A stretch of 64,000 nt of DNA from Sequoia sempervirens. Its lineage: Eukaryota; Streptophyta; Pinopsida; Cupressales; Cupressaceae. The notes below the pieces were generated by a model. It saw only the letters and a list, made by a program, of their open reading frames with translations. It searched no databases and was not told where the DNA came from. A program made the position numbers and the translations under genes. Each line of letters opens with the position of its first letter. Position 1 is the stretch's first letter. The DNA is taken from assembly GCA_007258455.2 (NCBI GenBank), contig VDFB02000001.1:15211747-15275746 (forward strand), written 5' to 3'. This document shows, in pieces, positions 26,061 through 39,000 of this stretch.

Positions 26061-26159
26061 ATGGCTTGCATAACCACCCCATTTTAAACTTGTTTAAAAT
26101 AGGCCCCCCTTTTTTCTATTATGTTTCCTTTTTCCTTTTATTTTCTACCTTAGGTGTTT

Positions 26160-26935
26160 TCTATTTTGTTCTAGAGGACATGAAACGTAGATCAAAATTG
26201 AACTCTCAAACTTTTTTAGGTTCCCGGTTCCGGTTCCGCTGGTTTCCTTTGTTTTGTTTGTTTGTCATCTTTTGTTTTGTGAACACAGAACATGGACCAA
26301 AACTAAACTGTGGAACTTTTTTGAAGTTCCAGGTTCTAGTTCCATTCTAGTCCCAGTTCCACCAAACTCATTTGTTTTTCCTTTTTTTTCTAATTGTTTG
26401 GTCATGGGGTGTTTTCTTCCCTGTTTCCTTCATCCTTTTTTCATCATTTTTGTGTGTTGTCAGAGGTGGAGCTAGGATGGAAATTGAACCTAGAATTTGG
26501 AGAAAGTTCAGGGTTAGGTTTTTGTTCCGCTTTCACCCCTGTTGCAGTTTGCTTGAGATTAGTTTTTTCTCCGATCCCGTTTGTGTTTGTTTTCGTGTTT
26601 TGTTCCTTGTGTTTGGTCTCTTTTGCGGGGCCAAGTTCAGGAAGGATTTGGGATATGGAGTTATAACCAAATTCACTTTCCTCATTTGGTTCCAACTCCA
26701 CCCTCGCCCTACTATGGTCCCCGATTTGTTTTCTTTTGTGGACGCAGAGCCGAAATGTGGGCTAAACTTGGAAATGTTGGTTATTTCCATGTTTTGTTCC
26801 CTTTTCGACTCCCGTCTTGGTTCCAATTTTATTTTGGCTCTGCCCCCATCGGTAGTAAAGGTAAGTATGTTTCTAGTTCTGATTTGGTTCCACCTCCACC
26901 AGAGTTGAGTCTCTTTTTGCTCAGTATAATTAAAT
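26160..26935 (+). repeat. Decayed minisatellite with GGTTCCGGTTCC and TTTGTTTTG blocks
   Basis: Units of roughly 110-150 bases recur at about 26170, 26285, 26460, 26610 and 26735. Each has an ACATGGACCAAAACTAAAC-like segment, a GGTTCCAGTTCCAC-like segment and a T/G-rich segment. Locally GC-richer than its surroundings and poor in stops, so up to 178 codons are open in several frames on both strands; none shows a motif or start context. Confidence 0.6.
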
Positions 26936-27406
26936 GAAAGATATATGAAAGTTAGGATGAATGATGATATTTTCTATGCTTTATAGGACTAATGAAGGCA
27001 TTGTTTTGCATGATTAAAGCATGTTGGGAACATCTGATCTAGGTTCACAAGAAGATCAACCCACAGAAAGGTTCTAGGTTGAGAGGAAAGCATAAAGGGA
27101 GGAGGTCGCAAGTCTTAATGACGAATGGTATATTCACTGGCAAGAGTAGGTGGACATGAATGAAAATACCCCTGGAATATTCAAAGTAGCTTTGCGGGAG
27201 CAGTTTTTGAGGTCGAGGATGAAACATGTGGTCTTAATGGTGGGCACGAAGGCTCTGAGTTAATGATGATGGTTGTAAAATATTTGGAGACCATGCTCGA
27301 GAATGATCTCTCGCTGACACAAACAAAGTATATGCATTTATGATTGACCATGATTGACTTATTTTGTAAACGATAAAACGGGGCCGACTCATTTTGGACA
27401 CGCGTG

Positions 27407-27414
27407 TATAAATA
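27407..27414 (+). promoter_or_regulatory. LTR TATA box
   Basis: TATAAATA, followed about 60 bases later by a CT-rich stretch. Probably the promoter of the Ty3 element whose gag begins near 28332. Confidence 0.55.
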
Positions 27415-28211
27415 TGACATTCTCACCTCTTTGGCCATGGAGGGAGATTTTTTTCTTCTTTATCTTCTTCTTTCTGGTTAAGAATTAGCAGTTAGGGTTA
27501 GAAGGTAGATAAAAAAAACTTGAGAGCAGAAATAGAGTAGGAGTTAAGTTTAGCAGCAGGAGGTGATGTATCTTCCAGATTTTCTTAGTATAGATGGATA
27601 TAATTTGAAGACATGAGGTTTCTGTACACTGGTGATCTTGCGAGATTTTTAAATGTTGTTTATCTATTTCACCAATAGTAGAAGCAGCCAGATTTAAATC
27701 TACTTCATATTGTGCTTCAAAATGGCATTTATTTTGGGTTATTCATTTAATTTGAAAAGCTTTTAAGGAATGAAATTTTATTTTATGTTTTTTTGAATGA
27801 TGATTTGCAATCTATTGTTAAAGTTTGCACTATGAATGAATGAAACTGTGTATTAATCACAAGTTAATTTTATTCTATAGTTTTAGTTTAAGAATTCCTT
27901 GGAAGGTAACAAGTATGATTAGTTGAATGAATCAACATTCTCTTCAGTTTAAAAGCTTTAATATTTTTTTTCTGTTTCTTTAAAACCACTAGTTAAAGTA
28001 GGTTTAAATATATGTTTGATCTTATAAAGATCTAGAAGCTCAAAACTAGTAGACCCCTTGAACATTACAACCATATTGACCACTTTGTGAAACAAAAACG
28101 TTGTGAACCAACATCAAAGACCTTGGGAGGTGATCAGTTTGATTGTTGATTATCTTTTTCAAGAGAGGTGAGATATTTCACTTTTATCTTACCTGGACGT
28201 TGTGGGTCAAC

Positions 28212-28250
28212 TTGGCACCATCAACAGATCTAGTGCTAGAAGGAGGGTTG
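28212..28250 (+). promoter_or_regulatory. Candidate primer binding site and leader motif
   Basis: TTGGCACCATCAAC (28212-28225) lies where the primer site of a Ty3 element is expected, followed by TAGTGCTAGAAGGAGGGTTG (28231-28250). The same CTAGAAGGAGGG core follows the LTR at 20697. The tRNA cannot be named with confidence. Confidence 0.45.
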
Positions 28251-28331
28251 AAGAGTGAACTAGATAATATTGGGTTTTTCTCACCAAAAAGGTCCCATAA
28301 AGTTCTTTAATCAACCAAAAACCCACCACCT

Positions 28332-30678
28332 TTGATAGAACTCAAGACCCCAACAAGACACAAGATTCACAAGACTGGGGAAACCATTATACCACCCTTG
28401 TCAGCTCCACTCACTCCACTAGGCTTTTCACCAATACCCCGGTGGATACCCATCAATCCACCACCAAATCCATCTCCCCCACCACCTCCACCAATGGCAT
28501 TTTTTATGTATAATCCATCTCCATTGGGGACTATTCGTAGAGGATTTCATGATATGCCTAAGAATACTGAGATATTTTGTCCCAAATACATTCATGGTGA
28601 ATCAAGGAGTGCTGAAGAGCACATACAAGATTTTAAGGATGCTTGTACCAGAGCCCAGATAGCTCACCATGATGTAGTTGTAGGTTGTTCCCTTATTCCT
28701 TAGGGGATATGGTGTACAACTGGTATCTAAACCTTCCACAAGGTTCTATTCTGAGCTAGACAGATTTGGAGAATTCTTTCATCAATCAGTTTAGAGTTTA
28801 TGTGGATTTAGCCATTTTGTTCCACTAATTTTCTACCATTAGGAAGGAGCCATGTGAATCCCTGCCCTTGTTTAATACCAAGTTTCAACGAATGTATAGG
28901 AGACTACATGACCCCTATCTAGTTGTTGAGAATAGTACCATTCAGGCATATTTTAGAGTTATAGACCCTTTGCTTGGCCTATTCCTACAAAGGACTTATT
29001 AGCTGGTGGATATTGATTCCTTGTCTAACGTTTATCATCTAGCCATCAAGTTGCAACAACAAACTAGCTCTTAACAAGGAAATTTGGGAGGAGGAGGTTT
29101 TCTTTCAATGGGATATCAGATGCCTAACCCAACCCATTTATTCAATACTATCACAGGGATGTCCCCTTCCCATTATGGACCTATATCTGAGTTGTAGACT
29201 CAATCTCCTATTCCATTCTTTGCCAATGAAGCTCTTGACTTCTTTCAACAATCAAAGGCTCATCACAACCCACATGGTCATCATAACCAAGCTAGAATAC
29301 CAAATCCCATTGGTTAGCCACCTACTGCTAAGAGTGTTGAGAGTGGAAAGATAGTTCAATTCACAAACAAGGTGGAGACCCTAAAGAAAAATCTATCTCA
29401 AGTCACAAATGATATGCCTCAACTTAAACTGAACCCCTCTTAGAACCAAGTTAATTACCCTAATAAGAGTAATAATAATCAGGGTAATTATCTGAACAAC
29501 TACAATCACAACTAGAGGAATTATCAAGGCCAAAATTTCCCTAACCAAGGCTATAAAAATTAGAATAGAGGATATAACCAGAGGCCTAATAACAATCGAC
29601 AATGGAATATAGGGCCAAATAACAGTGGGGTTCTCACAATTATAAAGCTAATGAGGATAGGCCACATGTTGCAAATGTGGCTGACCTCAATTTTATGACT
29701 AACTGGTGTAGGTTGCATGATACTGCAACTCATTTCGAGGTAAACTGCCCTAAAATGGAGAAGGTCGTAAAGATGGCACAGGTCGATGCCCAAATGTTCC
29801 AAGGGAATTCAAATAAAGGAGGTGGCTCAGTGGATACAACTATGAATTATGACCTCTTTGAAGAAGAACCTTCATTCCCAATGTAGAATAAGAATGAACT
29901 AGAGGAAGATGTGTATGATGCCCGAGCCTTTTAGACAAAGGGAGGACACTTCCTAAGAAATCAAAATAAGGGTCTGTTCACTACATCAGCATCACCTAAC
30001 CATATGGTGCCTCTAAATCAGGGTGTCGATAACAACCCTCCTCCACCAAGGGGTCTTCCTGACTCCCATAATAAAGGTAATTCATTTGGTGTTTTCAAAT
30101 GTAATGCAAGCTATAACATAGAATTTGATATTATTTCTAAGATGTAGAAATTAAAAACCTCTTTATCATACTTTTACATCCTAAAGTGGTGCCCTGCCCA
30201 ACGAGAGATAGTGCTGAAAGCTTTGGAAGAAGTTGATAAATCAAAAGGAAAAACCAAGGTGGTGCTCGCTATAGACATGAACGCAGCTTTGTACAAAAGA
30301 AAGGTAGGTACCCCACCATTTCTTTTAAGTTTGAGAATCTGTGGGAAGAATCTGCAAAATTGTCTGCTAGATTCAGGGGCTTCTGGCAATGTTATGCCAT
30401 TTTCTATATGCAAGAAATTGGGATTGAACCCTATCCAAAAAAACAAGAAGGTCATCCAACTCGATAAAACAGAGGTTAATGTAGTTGGAGAATTGAGAAA
30501 TATACATGTGCAAGTAGGGTATGACCCTAGGATTTTAACCAATATCCATATTCAAGTAGCAGACATACCCGAGACTTATGGTATGCTATTAAGTAGAGAT
30601 TTAGTGAAAAGTATAGGGGGATATCTCTCCCTCGACTTTTCACACATGTGGCTGCCATGGAGGGGAATTCCTACCTAG
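28332..30678 (+). pseudogene. Ty3 gag-protease remnant
   Basis: A Pro-rich start is followed by the retrotransposon gag domain (FCPKYIHGESRSAEEHIQDF; after a +2 shift near 28700, LNLPQGSI, ENSFINQFRVY and YRRLHDPYLVV) with several stops. A basic Asn/Gln-rich stretch follows (29410-29620), then a zinc-finger-like WCRLHDTATHFEVNCPKM (29707-29760). From 30211 an aspartic protease is open: CLLDSGASGNVMPFSICKKL with an intact DSG site, then MLLSRDLVKSIGGYLSLDFS. The frame stops at 30676. Reverse transcriptase and integrase should follow but the sequence runs into a gap at 30723, and nothing coding is seen beyond it. Confidence 0.8.
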
Positions 30679-30722
30679 ATTAGGGGGTATGTGCAGGATC
30701 ATGGTATGCCAAAAAGTGGCAA

Positions 30723-30822
30723 NNNNNNNNNNNNNNNNNNNNNNNNNNNNNNNNNNNNNNNNNNNNNNNNNNNNNNNNNNNNNNNNNNNNNNNNNNNNNN
30801 NNNNNNNNNNNNNNNNNNNNNN
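30723..30822. other. Assembly gap of 100 N
   Basis: Exactly 100 unknown bases, the usual placeholder for a gap of unknown size. It falls just after the protease of the Ty3 element, so the rest of that element may be hidden or collapsed. Translations across it are meaningless. Confidence 0.98.
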
Positions 30823-32810
30823 AGTTTGCATGCTTGGACTTGACTCAGACTCAGTAGACCCAAAACTTTCAACTCAGTGAAAACTTGGCAGCTTAAATAA
30901 ATACTTATGTTCCTTAAAAAACATAGATAATATACAAAATAAGTATTGTTTATCACAACATTATAGGTAGGGTTGCATTATAAGTTGTAAATTGTGAACC
31001 TATAAAATATCTACAAAAAATGTCTGTAAGAGTTTGTAAAGTCTATTAAGATTGTAAATAGCCACAAGGGCATTGTAGGGATTTGGGAAGTCTACAAAAA
31101 CAAAAGGGCACACAAGGGCACATGCAAGTCAACATTATTCAAAAAAATTAGGAATATTTTTTCATTTTTTGACAAGCCACAAGTTCCAACTCAAATTATT
31201 CAGTTTGTGAAAAAATCCTTGAGCACTCACTGAGACTACAAGCACTTGGCGAATATGCTTACTATGGTTTGGGGCATTGTAGAATTATGCTTAAATGGCC
31301 TTGACATGGCAAACCAAAACTGTAATTGGAATTCAATTATGCAGGTTTAAAATAGGAAAAATGTGACAAATTAAAAAATGAAAAAAAAAGGAAAAAAACT
31401 GTAATTATTATTTCAAGCCAAATATAGTGCATAGAAAGAGAGAAAGTTTCAAACTTCAAAAATATGACATAAATAAAGATTCAATCACAAATTCTCGATA
31501 ATTATCAAATTTTCAGTCAAGTTATGTGAAATTATTACAACATAAGACTTAGAGTAAAAACAAAATAATTGCTTCATTTTATAGGTAAAGTGAGGGATCT
31601 AATGGAGCCCTCACCCATAAAAGCATAAAGCAACCACTAGAGCTCAGAAATCTTGATACAAAAAAATTCCCTTCTTGGAAAATCCAAGGAACACTAAGAG
31701 CCAAAAAGGAAGATCTTGAACCAACATCTCAAAGAGCTAGAGACCACCTACTCTCCTCTGAAAGGAGAAAAAGACATAATAAAGAACAAGCCTTGTGTTA
31801 TTGAGGAACTTCTAATAATAGATAGCCATTACAAAAACCATAAAGATGGTAGTTCAAAGGAGTAGAAACACAGAGGCAAATGTAATATCAATTACACTAT
31901 TATTTGTTATTATTCTAATATAGCACTATATCCTAATAATTCCTTTATATGGTAGGAGAGCTATGTCGATAGCTTGTGTTTAATCAATAATTTAAAATAT
32001 AAGCAATTCAACAAGATAAGATATGAATAAGAGAAAATCTTGATGCAACAATCCTTCCATTAAGAGGAGGGGCATAGTGTTCAAGATTCTACCTCTCTAA
32101 TTAGGGATGTTTGTGAAGTACATTCATGATTCAAGGCATAGCCACATTTGAATATGGATGTGACTTTTTTATGTAAAAGGGATTGAAGGGGTAAGCAATA
32201 AGGTGGTTTACATAGAAATTGGCAAGGAGCTACTAAATGATTAAAATGCATAAAGGATTGAAAAAGAAGCATACTTAGGAAAATGCACGAAAAATTGAAA
32301 GTTGAAATCGTTGTGAAGTGGATGTTCATTCAAAATATAAGTGTTAAAAGTCACATCTTTTATTGAGACCCAAATAGCATTTAAAAAGGATCAACAGTAC
32401 AAAGCCAAAGAATTCAAAATATTTGGTGAGGATGAAACAATAGCATGCTATAGTAGACAATGGAGGAACCCAAGCTTAAGAAAAAGGCATTATTGCATAT
32501 CCTTTGTTTGTAGGTATATACACAATCTCATCCATACACATAAGGTTGATTGTATAATAGTGCAAATTGTCAAATCACTAGGCAACACAAAATTAAGCTT
32601 GCAATGTCGGCCAAGTTTGTTAACAGGGATGAGTGTAATGTAGCTTGTTTGGAAATTTCTAATGTTATTTTTTCCAATCCTTACATGTGGTTGGAAGATG
32701 TCACCTTCATGAAAAGGAATAACCAAATTGAGCTATCACACAAATTCATTATCATTGTTTCAGCTATAAAAGAGGAGAATAAGGTGGTGATTAAATGGTA
32801 AAATCAAGTG
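30823..32810. other. Unassigned DNA, no gene seen
   Basis: AT-rich, stop-dense. A 100-codon plus-strand frame at 32341-32643 and an overlapping one at 32550-32801 show no domain, signal or repeat that I recognise. Confidence 0.5.
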
Positions 32811-32814
32811 TCCA

Positions 32815-33005
32815 TGGGTGTATAGTGCAATAGTTAGTCTCTTGGTTATTCTACTGGAGATATAGCGTTCAAGTCCTATTGTGAATGTTTAAATGTATTG
32901 GACGTATTTGTCCTTGGTGGACATTTGAAGTGTTAGGGATGGGGCACCCTTATGTGATCCCACTAGTTGGGGCTGATTAAGTCCAGAATTCTTTAATCAA
33001 AATAC
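32815..33005 (+). repeat. tRNA-derived SINE candidate
   Basis: TATAGTGCAATAGTTAG (32821-32837) fits the polymerase III A box and GTTCAAGTCC (32867-32876) fits the B box, about 33 bases apart as in tRNA genes and SINE heads. The head cannot fold as a normal tRNA acceptor stem. A tail with GGGATGGGGCACC follows. No clear poly-A end or target duplication was found. Confidence 0.45.
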
Positions 33006-34995
33006 AAACATCAATATCAAGTAATTTCAAGTTCAAGTTAGGGAGATGAAGAATCTACAAAGACTATGGGGTTAAATGTATATAACTTATGTCCTCCATA
33101 ACTAAGATTTTGTGGGACCAAAGACCTCCCAAAATGCTGAGGTGTAACCATTATGGATCAGTAATCATCCAATTTAGCATTATTTAGATTAAAATAAAAT
33201 AATTTTCATGTGCTCATATTTTGATTACAAATTTAGGATTATGGAAGTTAAAAGAAACACATTCATTTCCATAAATAATAAAGTTTTACAAATCAAAAAG
33301 GATTGACGAGGGGGAGAGAGCTTAGCTATTGAACTATATAGTCTTCTCAACAATTGTTTTAGAGAAGAGTTGTCTAATTCAATGGAATATATGTTTTTCC
33401 CAATTCTTGTGATTCTCCATAGTAAAGTATTGAGCTTCCTCATGATTAAATTCATTTAGAATTTCTTAACTCCTTGATCTTTCTATTTTTTGTGATTTCC
33501 ATTTGAATGTGAGTAAAAGTTATGTTGGTAAGCTGAAAGTTCTTAGTATTCTGCATAAGAGTTATGTTGGTAAGTTGTCCACTATGATACCCACAAAGTA
33601 GGTAAAGGGGCCAGAGGTACTAATATTTATAGTAGGTAAAGGGGTGTGGTATTCACTAAGGTCCTGGTGAAGTTATGGAAGGCTCTAATTTAACTGAATA
33701 TCATGAATGGCCCTACCTTTATAATGGATGGGGAAAGCTCTAAAGTTAACAATATGGGAAAAAACACTGTTGGTTTCCCATCTGGGTCATTGAATACAAT
33801 TATGGAACTCCACCTCTTGGAGTGTGTATGGATTGAAAATAAACTGAAGCAAATAAGATGTATGGATTACTTATATTTGGTCTCTTTAAATCTCAAATGA
33901 ATGAACAAATATTTTGGATTTATCAGGAGAAGTTATTTGCACTATGATGAATGTAGTGCATGTGCATGGAACCATAGTGTGCTCTGTCAGCCTCATCTGC
34001 CCATAGTTCACTAGAGTTTATACTATGATCCCACTTGAATAGCTCTGGTTTGACCATTAGTCCACCCATGCAACAACCAGAGATAGAGATTTGATTACTT
34101 GCTTAAGGCTCATTGCATTCTTTTGAAAAATTTGAATGTCATTGACCCTGAATTCAGGTTTTTCATTTAAAAAATTGGGGCAAGTGCTATTCTAAATTTA
34201 AAAGAAATTTAAAGTATTAAAATAACTATTTTAACTCCCACATTTTCTCGTTGTCCCCAACAACTAGTGTATTCAACACCTTAATTGAGCTGCCATACCT
34301 AATGCTATTAGAATCTGCACAATTCAAAGACATCTGCTTATTTATGGAAGTAGTATGTTACAACTTACATATAAGTATGGCTAGAAATGATTATTTTCAA
34401 TTAATTCATTGATATTGTGTGGACTACAAACCTTGCTGGCTAGTAGAAATAGAGACCATTGAATTAGATTTAGACTTGTATCCAAGGAATATGGAACTAG
34501 TAAGAGGTCCATTTTTCTGTATGGTTCAGCTATGATGATGTCAGTTACAGGGAAAATGTTATCTTCAAAAATTATTTTTACAAATATGAAAGGAATTGGT
34601 TTCTACTATTTTTCAATTCTGTTTTCTAATCCAAGGATCAAAATTCATTACCTATTTCTTAATATACATCTTTCTCACATAAGCTATAGATAACTTCATT
34701 CCACAACTATGTAAATTTGGCAGCTTCTATCCTTCTGCTTGGGAAAACCTAAAAGAAAATGGTGTGCATGTCAAATGAGAATCACCTCTAAGTTCTATTT
34801 AATGCACTCATGTGTTGAAACATAGAAAATATGAGAGTCTGATTAACCTCTTCAAATCATCAAGAAAAAGAAAACTTCATTTACAGACACCTTTCAGATG
34901 GCACTAAATAAGCATTGAATGCACCAAGTAAAGAAAGAAATCTTGATCTCAACATTCCCAATGTTTGTACATATGTAGTTTGAAAATAGCTAGGT
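33006..34995. other. Unassigned DNA, no gene seen
   Basis: AT-rich DNA with short frames only (33225-33455 -, 33703-33900 +). GTAGGTAAAGGGG occurs twice near 33598 and 33634. No splice or domain signal recognised. Confidence 0.5.
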
Positions 34996-35000
34996 TTTAT

Positions 35001-35280
35001 TTTAAGATTTGTATTCACAACACATTAATCATGAGCAATATGTTCATGTTAGTTTGATATTATTTGTGTGCCTCTAAGAATAATTGTCAATATGCTTAGG
35101 GTAAAACATTATCTGAGGTACATCAATATGAAATTCTTTAAGATCTATATTACTATTCATAACACATTAACCATGAGTAATGTGTTGATGCTATTTGATA
35201 TTCTTAGTGCACCTTTAAAGAATAATTTCAATATGCTTAGGAGAAAACATGATATGAGGTTCATCAATATGGAATTCATA
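35001..35280 (+). repeat. 136 bp tandem duplication
   Basis: Unit 1 (35001-35136) and unit 2 (35137-35280) share TTTAAGAT, AACACATTAA, CATGAG, AATATGCTTAGG, AAAACAT and CATCAATATG in the same order, with scattered substitutions. The 102-codon frame across it is not thought to be coding. Confidence 0.8.
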
Positions 35281-36059
35281 ACTTCCAATACCTCTCCAAT
35301 CCTTCTCATGGCTCCACTAAAAACACCAAATAAGGTGGAAAATATTTCATACCATATCTGGATGTCCATGAAATAAATCTATACAGGTAACAAAAAAAAA
35401 TTAATATATTTGGTTTTGCATAATGTGATATAATTAATCACAAAAGACATTTCAACTTGTAAAAAAGTAACTTGTATTGGATAGATTAAGATATACAAAA
35501 TAATTTCCATATTTCATATTTTTGAGTAGTATTCATGAAGGGTTCATAAGCCATTTTTTTCTATAGAACACTGCATTCTATATAGTATATTAGCATAAGT
35601 AGCACATAAGAATGATTTGTAGAGCTAATTTGGTTTCTCAAACCAAACAAGATAATATTTTTTATTACAAGACAAAAAACTCGATACACATCAAAATGAA
35701 ACATAAAGATATCTTGAATAGCAATCTATCACCATAGCTAATCCATTAATATCATATTTTAAATGGTAACAGTACAATTTTAAACTCAAAAACAACAATC
35801 CCAGAACCCCACAATCTAATGCTTTTAGAAGTTTCAATGCTTTAAAAATGAACATTTATTTAGCAAAACAATTTTGGCCAACAAACTTGAAAATTTATTT
35901 TTCAATAGAATTCTTAGCATCACAAACTTGAAAGAATTTCAGTTAGTTTAATACATATCTTGCTGCTTAGAACATAAGTCCTTCATAAAAATGGTCGTAG
36001 ACTAGTACTTGTGTCTTCATATATCTAAATAGCAACAAAAAACCATAGAAAAGTTGAGA
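35281..36059. other. 3' flank of the eS17 gene copy
   Basis: AT-rich DNA downstream of the eS17 stop codon. The 3' untranslated region should lie in the right-hand part, but no polyadenylation site could be fixed. Confidence 0.5.
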
Positions 36060-39000
36060 TTATAGTCTCCTGCCAAGAGCACCACCAGCTTGGAATCCAC
36101 CTGGCTTGAAAGCACCACCACCCATTGGAGGATCCACCTAAAATAGATAACAAATTCAAAGCTTTCAGATATAGACTAGATTTCAATTACACCAGCATAC
36201 AAGGCTAAAACAAAAAAACTTCATTAGAATCAATCAAATATAAACTGCAATATACAAGCACTTAAAGTTCAATTAGACAGGAATTCAAGAATTTGAGGAA
36301 AAAAATGAAGGTATACCTGCTTTACAACTCTAGGTAAATCAAACACGCCCAGAGAATCAAGCACGTCTATTGTTTCTTTGTCAACCTACATAAAATACTT
36401 AGGAAAAATGAGTTAATGAGAAACAAACATAAAGTAGCTAATTCTATGTAAGTTTGACAAACAAAATATTTTATACATGACCATAGAAGATTGATAAAGA
36501 TGATAACTTATCAAGTACAACATCTCACAATTTCAACTAAATTCAACTTAGTAAATTGATATATAATCAAGTGATAAATGGTACACACCAAGATTTCTTA
36601 ATTGGTTACAACTTACATGTCCCCAAGATTGCCTACTTGAGGAGGCAACAGTTTCCATGTATCATTGAATTAAATATATTTAGGTCAAACCACTTTCCTC
36701 TTAACAGAGCATTGAGTGCACATTATCAATCAATGAAAATAGAACTCATAAAAGCTCAATTTACATCCCAATCTAAAGTGTACATCCACAGTTTTCTAAA
36801 AAGAAGTAGAATGTGACCACTACCAAATAGATAGGAATAAGATGATTGTACCTCAATCACATCTGTCTTGATGGCAAACTCCTCAGGAACAAATTCCATG
36901 CGTCTTTCTCGTTTCTCCTCTTGAAGTTTTAGTGATATTCCTCTAACCAATCCTCTCTGAATGCACTTCATTAAATGCTGAAATATAAATAATAAAACAT
37001 GCACAGATTAGGAACTTTAGAATTGGGCACAAGGATTTGAAAACTCAATTTGCAAAAACATAGAAGCATGTAAGGAACAACAATTTACATCTGGAGTTAA
37101 GAGGAGAACCACATATAGTTGAAAGGCTTGCAATTTTTTTCCCCAGACGCTTAGAGGTAATAATGGCAACCTCCTCCACAATCCTCTTGTTAGTATGGAA
37201 GTCAAGTGTCATACGAGAATAGTACCTCTCTATGACTTGATGAGAGGACTTCTTCACAGTCTTGGTTCTCACACGTACCTATAATTCCAATCAATATACA
37301 CAAAACCATTAATAATCATTAGCTCTCAGATGATGAAAAAGGAAAACAACCAAAATACAGTAAAAGGAAAAACAAGTCTTCTCAAGACCTCAATAGTTAT
37401 TCTTATATGTCATTAGATAAGATTAAACTGATACCATACACCATCATAGGATGTGTTACTAGTTGAATTCCACCTATATGATCATGGAAATTAGGTGATT
37501 GCTAGTTGAATGTCATCTATACAATCATGGTAATTACATGTTTTAGTTCCTGAGTCAATTTCATGCAAGCATTTTTGGTTGTTTTTTAACATTATGTATT
37601 ATGTCCATTTTGAAGGATAGTTGCCCAATAGAAACCTATTCTTAACCTATCAACAAAGAGTGCTTAATTTTAGTTTCTTATGTTGGGAATTTCTAGAAAC
37701 CAAGGGAAAATTCATATGCATTGACAATATATGACATGCTCTAGGTTAGAAGTGGGGTAAGTTTTAAAAGGTGAAGGTGACACTGAATAATGTGGAAGAG
37801 GGAGAGAACATATCACTCCTACAATCAGGTGGTTATAAGCACCCCCTTAAAATACTATGAAATCTAAGATTATGGCAAGACAAATTTATTTGAGAGATGT
37901 TAAGTACTTCAAAAATAGAAAATGGCCTGATAGAGATTGTTGATGGTGCATGTGAAATAAAATTTGTTCACAGGCTTGCTTTGTAAAAGACTATATGGTT
38001 TCTGACATTCAGTGGAAAACTAATGAGCTCTGGAATTGAAAACTATTGTGTGTGGTGGACGAATGGAAAAGTAAAAGTAGAAGTAAGCTATGAGAAACTA
38101 CTCGGTGTGTAATAAAGGAAAAGCTAATGAAGGAATAGTTGTATAACCAATTTACTGCTTGTTGGATGTTGAGGTTGAAGTGAAAGATGAAAGTTAAAGA
38201 GAAAAATGGGAAAACAATCAGTTAACAGTAAAGGAAATGGTAATGAAGAGCATAGTTGCAAAATTAAGTTTAGCTTAATGGAGTTTGAGGTGGAACAATA
38301 CAAAGTTGAAAGGATGAGGAAAAATATGGGAGCCTACTCGGTGGGCAAGAATGGAAATGTTAACAGACTACATTGTTCTAAAATTGTAAATATATAAGCT
38401 TTTAACAAGACAAATTGAATGTAGTTAGAAATGAAACTAGAAGATGTAAATCTAGAAGTTATTTGCAATTTGAGGTTCCTTTTCTAATCATTTTCAATTT
38501 AATATTGAAATTGGGATCTTCCGCTATTGTCATATGATGTCTGCAGTTAATTCATGGCATTTTTTTATTTTCTTATTACCTGTTGCAATTTAAGGAACAC
38601 ATTACGAACCCTCTGTTACTCATCCATAGAAACATGTTCTAAGCCAAATTTTCTTAATCTCTGGCATATGCAACAATTTTTTTTTTTTAAACTTTTTTCT
38701 TGTACAGTGACATGTAAGACAGACTTAACATGTATTGGTAAAATATAAAGTATAATGTTCTTGTACGAGGAAATAAATGGTGATATGCCATTACTAGGCC
38801 ATCCTGAAAAAGTTGCAAGGAAATGAAAAGGCTGAGGTCTATATAGAAAAACGGTTTTTCATTCTGATCGCCACACCTTCTATCATTTTAGTGCATGTGC
38901 TGAGATGGATTGTTTTATATGGCATAATTTGATTTCATATTCTAACTAGGACTTTAAAAGGTTTAGAAAAAGCTTTCTTCATGGGCTTGTTTGAAGAAAA

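Larger units (their letters stand above)
26062..28211 (+). repeat. Probable 5' LTR of the plus-strand Ty3 element
   Basis: DNA between the integrase fragment and the primer site at 28212. It has a TATA box (TATAAATA, 27407-27414) followed by a pyrimidine-rich start region with TTCTTCTTTATCTTCTTC, as in plant LTRs. No second LTR is in the window, so both ends are inferred; the start could lie anywhere from 26062 to about 26940. Confidence 0.45.

Noticed and set aside
26372..26908. 178-codon plus-strand open frame and its overlapping neighbours
   Set aside because: Several frames on both strands are open at once within a decayed minisatellite, with no domain or conserved motif in any.
32821..32880. 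Functional tRNA gene
   Set aside because: A and B boxes are present but no acceptor-stem pairing or proper anticodon arm could be built.
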